This document shows positions 49,766 through 61,700 of a stretch of DNA of 64,000 nucleotides, piece after piece. The position numbers and the translations under genes were made by a program. The notes under the pieces were generated by a model. It saw only the letters and a list, made by a program, of their open reading frames with translations, ran no database searches and was not told the origin of the DNA. The stretch comes from Nissolia schottii (taxonomy: Eukaryota; Streptophyta; Magnoliopsida; Fabales; Fabaceae): assembly GCA_003254905.1 (NCBI GenBank), contig QANU01104094.1, positions 277,509-341,508 of the forward strand, written 5' to 3'. Position 1 is the first letter of the stretch, and every line of letters begins with the position of its first letter.

Positions 49766-52700
49766 ATGGCAACCGCTGAGTCAAACGATGCAGATCACGT
49801 TGTTGAGCTCATTGTGCGCGATGCACTATCACCTACTCCTGAGGATGCTGACGATGCTGGCAATGACCAGATTGCTCCTCTTCTCTCGCATCCTGAGAGA
49901 CCCAAAATCAACATCTTCACCGCATCTTACCCTCGAAGAAAACCCAGAGTAATTTTCTTTTATTTTATTTTATTTTGTCTTTTCCTTTTCTTGCTACTTT
50001 TTCTGCAATTTTCCATTTCCCCCTTTCGTTTGGGTTATCATGATTATTGATTTTAATCGTCATTTCATTGGAGCCAAGGATCATCGTTTTAGTTTTCCCA
50101 CTATGTTAACTGCATAATTATGGAGTAAAGGTTAAGATTATTTCTTTAATTTTTATTTTTGGTGAGAAGATTATTTCTTCAATTAAATTCATATATATAT
50201 ATATGTATGTATATATGAGATGGAATAGCTGGTGTAGGCGCAGTGGTAAGCATGGGAATGAAACACGTAACCACGGGAAAACCTCCCCCTCATGAGCTGA
50301 ACACTGTAGTGTCAGCAAACAGAGGCACTGACGACAAGCAGAGGCATCAGTGGCAAACAGACGGAGGCAGCAGCACCCAGGAAAGGTCGGAAATTAAGAC
50401 AGGGAAGTCATTGGCAGCGGAGAACAAAAAGTAACAGTTTGAAGCTGTTTTTGAGCTGCTAAAAGGGGCATTTTGAGGTTTTGTTTAGGACTGAGGTTCT
50501 GTTTTGGCTAATGACAGAATAAGGAAATTTTAAAAAAGAAGATGAAGGCTATAAGCATAAGAGAGACGGGGGAGAAAATGTGGGTTAGAACACGAGTTCC
50601 AAATTATAGGAACTTGACAGCGGAAAGGGCATGCCATAACTCACGGAGGATGGTATCGCTTTGATACCATATTGAATTTGTGGTAAGGTAAAAGAATAGG
50701 AGGCGTGTAGGCTGAATTAATTTAGATTCAATAGATGAATGCTTGAATACATAGGAACCCATCAACATTTTTTATAGGGAGTAATTGAATGTTTAGTTTG
50801 AACATTAAGTATTAATGCTAGTTTATTTTTTAGACTCTTATACTTCCAATGCAACACACTAAGCACATGACTAAATACATTTACTTACATGTTTTATTTT
50901 CAACAGAAGTATTATGCTTTGTCTTGTCGTAAAAAGTTGGGTGAATTACACTAACCTCCTGCAAGGTTTAATGAAATTACACTCAACACCACTCGATTTG
51001 TCCACCTACACTAACCACCCATTTCACTCATAAACATACACCATATTTTAGGTTGAAGAAGGTTTTCCTAAAATACCGTTCCTCACTTTTATCTTTCGCC
51101 ACCTCCCCAAGTGTTGGCGAGCCACCACCAACATTAGGGGTTCGAAACATTTTCCTACATTTGTCACCTATTTGGAATTTCAGTTGTACAACCTTATTGG
51201 TGGAGAATTAGGAATCTTTAACTCGTGTAGGAGTTTCTATATCCACAATACAAATTCCATGAGCTGTTGCTCTGAACTTAGCTTCTGCACTACTTCTTGC
51301 CACAACACTGTTCTTTACTCCTCCAACTAACCAAATTTCTTCCAATAAAGGTACAATAGCCATAAGTTGATCTTCTGTCCATGACACTTCCAGCCCAATT
51401 TGCATTTGTGTAGGTTTCTACTTACAAGCCCTTCCTAGGTGACCCCTTCAAGTATCTTAGGATCTTGAAGACAACTTCCATGTGTTCAGGGCCTGGTGAA
51501 TGCATAAAATTGGCTTAGCCACATGCTCATGACAAAGGCTATGTTTTGACGTGTGTGAGATAGATGGACTAGCCTTCCCACCCATCACTGATACCTTGCT
51601 TTGTCCATTACACTTTCTGCTTCTGCTGGCTCCAATTTAGTGTTGGGATCTATGAGTGTTTCAACAACTTTGCACCCAAGTAATCTGGTCTCCTTCAAAA
51701 GATCCAGAATGTACTTTCGTTGGTTCATCAAAGTACCTTCTTTGGATATGGCAAATTCAATTCCAAGGTAGGGTTTCAATGGACCTAGCTCCTTGATTGC
51801 AAAGGCTTTGACAAGCCTCGCCTTCAAGTCTTTGATCTCCAAGTTATCATCACCTGCCAAGATAATGTCATCTACATTAACAATTAAGATAGGAATTTTA
51901 TGATCTGCTGAACGCTTGTAGAACAGTGTGCGTCAACTTGGCTTTGGATATAAACAAGCCCTTTTACCATCGCTCCAAGTTGTTTGAACCATGCCCTTGG
52001 GGATTGTTTCAATCCATCTAGAGACTTCTTTAGTCTACACACCTTGTTCTTCCCAAGTTCTTCCTCAAATCCCAGGGCATAAATTTTCCAGAAAATGTTT
52101 CCACATGCTCTTCCTTAATGATTTCATTTGTGTGATTAGTGAAATTTGTATCCTCAATGTGTAAAATTGGAGTGGGCAAAGGTTCTTGCAGAAAATTATC
52201 TTCCTCACCTATATTCTCCCTCTAAAGAGAATTTTTCTTGAAAAAAGATTGATTTTCCAGAAAGGTAACATCTATTCTAACATGAAACTTCTTTGTGCGA
52301 GGATTAAAACACTTGTAGGCTTTTTGGGTTTGGGGAATAACCAATGAAAATGCAATTTTTCTGCCCTTGTCAAGTTTGGACCGATAAGAGGAGGATGTAT
52401 GCAAGAAAACAGTATAACAGTATAACTGAAAACTCTTAAAGGCAATGCAATATGCAATATAGATGCTGGAAATTTTTTTCAAAGGTGTCCAATGGTGTTC
52501 CCTAATTTAACACACACGTGGGCATTCAATTTATTAGATACACTGTTGTCAGGATAACATTCGGCAACAATTATTTTGGAACATTACCCTCAAACATAAT
52601 GGCACATGCTACCTAAAGATGATGTTTATTTTTTCTTTCAGCAATGCCATTTTGTTGAGGTGTATTCGGGCATATAGATTGATGCCGAATACCTTTATTT

Positions 52701-55700
52701 TGAAGGAATTCACCAAGGTTCTTATTAAAATCTTCAATGCCATTATCACATCTCAAAATAGAAATTTGTGTCAAATTGTGTTCTACCATTTGTGAAAAAC
52801 ATTTGGAAATGTTATGAACCTCAGACTTTTCATGCATAGGATCGATCCAACACAACCGCGTGTGATCATTGATAAAAGATCACAAACCTTTTTCCAAATT
52901 GAGTTGTAATTTTCAATGGACCCCATACATCACTATGGATCAAATGAAAGGGTTTAGATGCATGGTAAGGTTGAGAGTGATAAGGAACTCTATGATTCTT
53001 AGCAAGAACACAACTTTCACACTCGGACAATGAACAACCAATAATTTAAAATAAGCTTGGAAAAAATGTTTAAGGTGCTGAAATTTAGGGTGCCCTAATC
53101 TATTATACTAGAGCATTATTTAGTCCTTCACAGGGTTAGGACTTGTACCAGTAAACCCTTGAGCTATTTTATCTTTGAAAACATCAAGGTAATAGAGTCC
53201 ATCCATCATCTTAGCACTGCAATCATCTTCCCCGAAGTCCGGTCTTGAAAAATAAAGTGAGTGTCAAAGAATTTTACAATTTAGTTGAAATCCTTGCAGA
53301 TTTTACTAATAGGGAGAAGATTGCAAGGAAGTTTTGATACATGTTGGACATTTCTCAGGTCAATGGTTTTGGATAAGCTAATGCTACCTTTCACTGCAAA
53401 GGATGAAAAACTACCATTTGCAATTCTAACCTTTTCACTTTTAGAACTAGGAGACTGGTCATGTGATTAGATGCACCTGAATCAATGATCCATAGTGCAC
53501 TCAGATTTGCGGTACAATTGAGGGAAGTAGGGGTATTAAAATTAGCTGTTTGAGCCCAAGAACCACTAGGGGTACCATACAATGAAGTAGAACAGCCTTA
53601 TAAGTTGCTAAACCTGTTCCTTACAGAAAGATGCTTTTTCATCTTCGTGAGCTATTGAATCAAGACGAGTTTTAGGGCCTGTTTTGCTGCCTTTGAGATG
53701 TGCTACCTTTCCAAATATTTTCTAGCCAGTTTCATGGGTGTCATGAGGTTTGTTATAGTGATCACAGCCGAACTGGTATAAAATAGAAAAGAAGACCTTT
53801 GCTCCTGAAGGATCACCAGATTATATGGACTAGTTTGTGAGTATTATGAAGACTCTCCACACCTCTCAAAAGAATAGCAAGAAAACAAGGTTGGGGGTGG
53901 AGAGAGAGAAGATTACCCTGAAGATGCGACCTGATTTGGCTTATAAGAAGGTGATACAAGGTTTGGGACCTCTGGGACTTGTGCCACAAGTGGCCAATTA
54001 CGCTAGCAAGACAAGGAATGGTGGGAGATTGGCATTTGACCCACCATAAGTATGTCAGAAGCTGGAGTGTCCAACTTAGGGACGTAAAAACAAAGTGCTT
54101 GATGGGAAGCAACCCATCGAGTTTTATTTCTCTAACTTTTATCTTTTTAAATTTTAATTTTGACTTTTGAATTTTTATTTTTTAATTAATTGCATGTGTT
54201 ATTTATTTATGTGTTTCATGCATATTTGATCCAGTGGTTAGGAATCAAGAGTGCATGGACGAACCGTGGTAGAACAAGAGAAGGAAAGAGGCAAAACTAA
54301 GAGAATTTTAGTCCCAGGGAGTGCTGGAGTGCTACCCGGGGCACTGGAGCGGACAGTGAGTCCCAAAACTTAGGACTCTGGAAATTTGTCCACTCACTCG
54401 AGCGACCAAACATTCGCTCGAGCATACGCCCCAGGTCTGACACGAAAACAGGGTTTTAAAACACCTCATTCCGCGCCTCCCTCATCATTCTCTCATATTT
54501 CCTCACACTTCCTCGCCTCTACCACCACTCTTCTCCACTCCAAACCTCCATAACCACCATGCCTTCATCACTAAACTCTCACACATTCACCTTCTACTCA
54601 TTCCATCTTCAAACTCATTTCATCTCTACTCTATCTATTCAAAAATCCCCAAAACCTGAATTTGGAACCTTAAATCTGAATTTGGTGCTAAAAGTATAGT
54701 TTGTGGATTACTCATGCTTGATTTATAATTGCATTGTGCTCTATAATCATCTCTTGGTATGTATTCTTTGCTCTATTTTTAATTGTGTTAAGACCTAGGG
54801 TAGCCAATTTATTGAGATTGTTCAATAATGAGAATTATGAATGCTTTAGGTTTATTGACATTGAATTGGATATTTGATTGATTAGAAATTTTATTTGATA
54901 GAATTAGAATGCTTTTAGTTGCTATTTTTGTCGATAATTTGATTTTCGGATTTGGTTATGTTAACAAACATAGTGGCAAAGCATTTAGAGTATTGGAATA
55001 TATGCTTTAGGTGAGAGAGTTGAATTGCCTTGCACATTGTGAATTAATTAAATTGTGGAGTTTTAACTATCTGTTGGGAATTAACTGTGTGCATTGTTAA
55101 AGTTCAGGGTGGGAAAAACTTGCATTTCATTCATTTTGTGCATTCTTTTTATGTTTTTAGGATAGATTTTGATTTGTTTTAAGAAACATACAATTTTTTT
55201 TGGATGCGCTTGGATGCTAGAAAGTGCCCTATTCGTGGCAAGTAATAGATGAGTCTTTTGGGACTCGAGTTGTTGTACCCATGAGGACTGAGTAACTACG
55301 TTATTTTACAACATAAGCACCCTTAGTTAGTTTGGTTAGGTTCTTTTTCGTATTTTTAGGAATTGAACGAATTGAAAGAAAACAATTAAAGGTAATTAAA
55401 TAAAACTAAACAAAAATGCAATTGATTATTTTATAAAGAAGTTTGATTGGAAAAAATGTTAGGACACTCTATTTCCACTCTCTTTGTTTAAGTTGCTAAT
55501 TACTATTTCTATCCAATTATGACTAGACTTAGCAAACCATAGGTTGAGCGAGACACTGAGAGGGTTTACTGCGACTTGTGTGGTTGTGTGAGGGGCCGGT
55601 AGCTGGGGCATAGAACCCTTAGAATATGTTTAGACCTCCTAAGAGATTAGAGGGGCCAATCTAAAATAAGAGGTGACCTCGAGAAGCTAGTGACCACTAA

Positions 55701-58700
55701 CTCCGACCCAATTCTCAATAAATTTATGATTGGATAGGAGTAGTAACTAACAACTTAGACAATTGCGTTTTTGTTGAGTGTCCTAACGCTTTTTCCCATC
55801 TAACTTCTTGAAAAATAATCAATTGCGTTTTTGTTTAGTTTTATTTAATTGCTTTTTTGTTTTCTTTCAATTCGTTCAATTCCTAAAAATACCAAAACGA
55901 ACCAAACCAAGCTAAGCAAGGGTGCCTACGTTGTGTAATAACACAGTTCCCTAGTCCTCGTGGGTACGGCAACCCGAGTCCCAAAAGACTCATCTATTAC
56001 TTGCCGTGACAAGTGCACTTGCTAGCATTATGCGCATCAGAGGCCTTTGTAACAATTAGGACTCACTTTATGCCCAACTACCCTACTCTTCAGCCTGATG
56101 GAACAACTATAAGGTTAAATCCTTTATTTGGACAGCTGTGCTTAACAAAATTAGTACTAATGATATGTTGAAGGTTCGAAGGTCACATAAGGCTATTTTC
56201 CCTTGTTATGTTTCATTTGAGGAGTGAGATCGGAATTAGTGATACACCTGTTTTTGCACCGTCCTTTGGCTAAATTCTATTGGAATAATTTAACATCTTT
56301 GGTGAGTGTTTGGTGTGTGCTGCAACCTTAGACCAATTCTTTTTGAAAAGTTATGGTAGTTTTGGGAAAAGGAAGAAAGCCAAATAATTGTGCCAGTTTG
56401 CATATTTGGCCACTCTTTGGTGTGTTTAGTTAGAGTGCAATTCTCATACCTTAAACGACAAATTTTAGATAAGGTTGTTATATGGGATAGGATAAGGTGT
56501 ATGGTCTCTATTTGGTGTAAAACATATAATCTTTTTAGAGGCTTTTGCCGCTCAGATATTTTTAGATTTTGGAAAGCCTTACTTTTTAAGTCTTTTCATT
56601 TAATTTTTGTTCTTAAAAAGGAGGGATTCTTACATAGGCAGATGTCTAACAATTCAAATTTAGGTACACCCACAATAAAAGTGGGTCTCACCAACTTACT
56701 TTAATATGTATTCACTCATTTATGGGTTCCACTAACTTTTATGTGAGGGTGCCTAAATATGATGCGGTAAACTTGTATCTATACAAGAACGTTTCCTTGT
56801 GAAGAGGATCTCGTGTCCTCCTACATTTTGTACTTCACTTCTCCCTTTCTCAATATAACTTCCTTTATCCAAAAAAGAAAAAAGTGAAGCTTGGTGAATT
56901 TGATTAATATGCTGCATCTAAAGGGGTTTGTTGCGAGTCTGTGTGTTGGAATTTAGAAGCATGGTAGAGTAGTAGTTAATGTTTCTTTTATATAAGTATA
57001 AGCATGATGATTGAATATAGATTAGTTCAGATATAACGCCATTTGTCTATTGTTCTTTTCTTATTCTTCTACTCTGTTAACAACGTAAGTCTAATTTCTT
57101 TACCTTAATGGCTGCAGGATGAAGTAACAAGATTACTTGAATCAGAGGCATCTCCTTTGACACAGTTTATACTGTGGCTATGGAATGGGTCCAGATATTC
57201 TGGTATGCTTTGTATGGCCCTCTCCTCTACCATCTACTTTCTCATGGGAGTTCTTTCCAGTATTTTTTCTGGTAATTTTTGCTGTCCTGCATAGTCTACA
57301 ATGTTCTTTGCTTGATATTATGCACTTTATCATAAAGAAATAATCAATGGAATAAAAACTTAGAACTAGCTAGCATTTCTGATTGGAGTTAGGAGGTCCA
57401 TTACGATGGTGTTGAGATTCACGTTTCATCAAGTTTTGTGGGGGCGGGGGGATGTATTGCCTTGTTTTTCCATTTTCTTGAATATTGAATTAGTCTGATA
57501 AAATCTTACTTACGTCAAGTAGTTTTGATTTTTGATTACATGGGGAAATAAGTAAAATACTTTTGATTTTTGATTACACGGGGAATAAATTTTTACCATA
57601 ACACCTCCTGCAAACTTCTAAAACTCCTGCCAAATGGATTTGTCTTCCAAATATTTGAAATCATCTAATTTTTTTTGAGCCAAATTTCTCTATTTTAGGA
57701 AAGAATATTCTGCTTTTAATCCTTTGACTTGTTCAGACTAGGAGAAATTAAATCTTTCCTTTCTTATGTAGATAATATCTGTAATTATTCTTTCCATTTA
57801 AGAGGAGATAATTTCCTCATTTAATTTAGGGATAGGGCTAGATTCATAGCTGCTCCTCAGGCCTATTTACTTGGCCTTTTGTAACCTCTTTTAATATATA
57901 GAAAATACATTTTCCATGGTATCAGAGCTTGATCTGAACCATCACTAAACACCTCTTTGTCCAGGCTGACAAGAGTGAAACCCAAGGAGGAGGAGCCAAG
58001 CTGGAGACTGGCAGCGCTGTCCTAGCCAGTCCCCCAGAGGCAACCAATCTTCCAATAGCAGGCCACAAACTGAATGGCCAAAACTACACCCAACTACAGA
58101 AAAAATCCAGACCTTGGTGTGAACTTTGCAGAAAGAGAGGCCACACCAAGGAGACATGTTGGTTCCTCACTGGGAGACTAGCTGATGGTAAACTCAGAGG
58201 CAGAGAAACCAGTGGCAACACAGCATCCTTCCATGCATGGGGAGAGGACCCCTCAGGAAAAGTTGCACCTGAAGTCAGTCAATTCTGCAAGGAACAGATG
58301 GACATGCTGCAGAAACTCTTCCAGCAAACCATAAAACCAGGAAGTACCAGCAGTACTACATCTTTAGCACAAAAAAGGCAACTTCTTAACTGCTTTATCA
58401 ACATGCAAAGGAAGGACATCAGATTGGATTGTGGACTCGGGCTTCAGATCACATGACAGGGGATATTAATACTTTCAGCAAGCAATACTCTTGTCATGAA
58501 AATTCCATAGTTCGAACTGCAGATGGTTCTCATTCTAAGTGGTTGGTAAAGGATTAGTACTTGTGTCTAAGGACATCATCCTAAAAGATGTTCTCCATGT
58601 CCCTAAACTTGATTGTAATTTGCTGTCCATTAGCAAACTAACCAAAGACCTAAAATGTGTTACCAAATCCACCCTTATTTGTGCAAATTTTAGGCTTTGG

Positions 58701-61700
58701 ACTAAGGGAAGACGATTGGCAATGCAGAAGAATGCGCGGGGCTCTATATCCTTTGGGTTAGTGACTCCAATAGCAACAATGAGGACTCAAAATCTGCTTG
58801 TGCAGCAACTTACCCCACGGTGAGTCTGCAATGTATTTAGAGAAATTGTTTCCTACTTTGTTGAAGAAAAACCCAACATTTTTCCAATGTGAAGTGTGTC
58901 AAATTGCGAAATATACTCGAAATAGTTATCCCACCCAACCGCAAACCATCACACCCTTTCTCCGTAATCCACAGTGATGTGTGGGGACCTTCAAGAATCA
59001 ACAACATTTTAGGTTCTAGATGGTTCGTCACGTTCATTGACGATCACACAAGAACAACATGGGTGGTTCTCATGAAGGAAAAATCAGAGGTAGCACAATT
59101 GTTTGAATAGTTCCATGGCATGGTGAAGACCCAGTTTCAAACAAACATCCAAGTAATCAGAACTGACAATGGGCGTGGATACTATAATTCTGCCCTGGGT
59201 GCCTATCTTAAAAGACATGGCATTATTCATCAGAGCTCATGCGTCAACACCCCGCCACAGAATGGGGTTGCCGTAGGTAAGGACCGTCATCTTTTGGGAG
59301 TTACTCGATCCTTGTTGCTTGCCACTAATGCCCCATCACAGTTTTGGGGAGATTCTGTCCTCATAGCCACTTACCTCATCAACCAAATGTCCTCCAAAAT
59401 CCTAAAATATAACACACCACACCCTACCCTTCGAACCATCTTCCCAAACATTCGGCTTTTCACACATATCCCACTCAAAATTTTTGGGTGCTCTGCCTTT
59501 GTTTCTAATCATCAACCCAACCGAAGCAAATTTGACCCTGCATCCATACCTTCCATTTTCTTGGGCTACTCACCAAATGACAAGGTTTACAAATGCTATT
59601 TTCCCTCTACCGAAAAAATTCTATCATTCTATGAGGACAAACCTTTCTACTCCAAAACTGAAATTGAGGGGGAGAAGAAGCAAAATCAATTTCAGTTTCT
59701 GTTCTGGGACAATAGCACTCTTAAGTCTTAAGGAAGAACAACATAGAGCTATGTGAGATGCAGATCTGCCCCAGAAAACCACTGCCCAGCTGAACCTGAA
59801 GCAACAATAGCATGCTCAGTCAATGAAGCTGTAGCCCCTGAGATAACAATAACTGGCCCACTAGTTACACAACCCACTGCACAAGCAGGAAAGTCACTTT
59901 GTGTGTATTCAAGGAGGCAGAAAACCCAACAGGATCAAGAGCCCCCCACCCTTCTACTGCAAGGCCAGGAATCTAACCGAATGACAAAGCCTGGAGAAAT
60001 TCACCAAGGTAACAACTTCTCTGCTCCTTCACGTTCTGAAATTTCTTGCCAAGAATTCATTGATATTGATCTACCTGCTGCTGTTAGGAAGGGTGTGAGG
60101 GCTTGCACTCAACACATATAATAGATTATCACCAAACTATAGAGCTTTTGTAATAGCTCTTGACAGCATTCAAGTTCCAAGGAACATACAGGAGGCATTA
60201 CAGAACACAAAATGGGCAGCAACCATAAAGGAAGAAATCCAAGCTCTAGAGAAAATTGGAACTTGGGAAATGTCAACATTGCTAGAAAGGAAGAAAACTG
60301 TTGGGTGGATTTTCTGTCAAGTACAATGCAGATGGAAGCGTTAACAAATACAATGCATGATTAGTGGCCAAAGGATTCACAGAATCCTATGACATAGACT
60401 ATGATGAGACATTTGCTCCAGTGGCAAAGTTAAATTCTGTCCGAGTTATCCCTGCTGCCAATCTAGATTGTCCTTTGCACCAACTTGATATCAAGAATGC
60501 CTTCCGAAATGGCAAGTTGGAAGGAGAAGTCTACATGAACATTCCTCCTAGACTAGGAAAAAAAAAAAACAGCAGGCACAGTGTGATGATTATGCAAGTC
60601 CTTATATTGTTTCAAGCAATCACTTCGGACATGGCTTGAAAGGCTAACTCGTGTGGTCAAAGGAGATGGTTTTAGTCAGTGTCAAACAGATCACACAATG
60701 TTTGTCAAACACTCTTTAGAGGGAAAAACAACATTGTTGTGTATGTTGACGACATAGTCATCAAAATGATGACAATGAAGAAACCGAACAACTCAAGAGG
60801 CTCTTGGCTAAGGAATTTGAAGTGAAGGTAGGAAAACTGAAGTACTTCCCAGGAATGTAGGTAGCTCGTTCAAGAGATGGAATTTCCATGTCTCAAAGAA
60901 AGTATACCATAGACCTGTTGATGTAACTTGGTATGTTGGGATGTAAGCTTGTTGACAACCCAATGGATTCAATCAAGAAAAGTGGGCTAGAAGAAGAAAG
61001 CCCTCTAACTGACAAGAACAGGTACCAAAGACTAGTGGGAAAATTGATTTATTTAACTCACACACGAGTTGATATTGGCTTTGCTATGAGCATGGCAAGT
61101 CGGTCTATGAATAATCCCACTGAGTTCCAGTACCTACAGGGAACTCCAGGAGAGGACTATACTTTGCAAGGAATTCTAACAGAGACATTGAGTTGTACAC
61201 TGATGTAGATTGGGCATGGCCAATTACAGGCTGAAAGTCTACCATAGGTTATTGCTCCTATGTTTAGGGAAATTTGGTCACATGGAGGAGTAAGCAATCA
61301 GTATTTGCAATGAGTAGCGCTGAAGCAGGTAAGCAATCAGTAGTTGCAATGAGTAGCGCTGAAGCAGAGTTTAAAGCATTGTCCCATGGCATTTGTGAAG
61401 GGATATGGCTTCAAAGAATGCTTAAGGAGCTTAAAATATCCTCCGACTACCCTATGAAGGTTCTATGTGATAACAAAGCTGCCATTAGCATTGCCAAAAC
61501 TCTGGTTAATCATGATAGAACCAAACATGTGGAAATTGATCGTCATTTTATAAAAGGAAAGAGCGAAAGTGGGGTCACTAGTCTAGAATACACACCATCA
61601 AGTCAACAAACTTCCGATATTCTGACTAAAGACCTTCCCAAGACTACTTATGAGACTTTAAGATCCAAACTAGATATGGTACACATCTACCACCCAGCTT

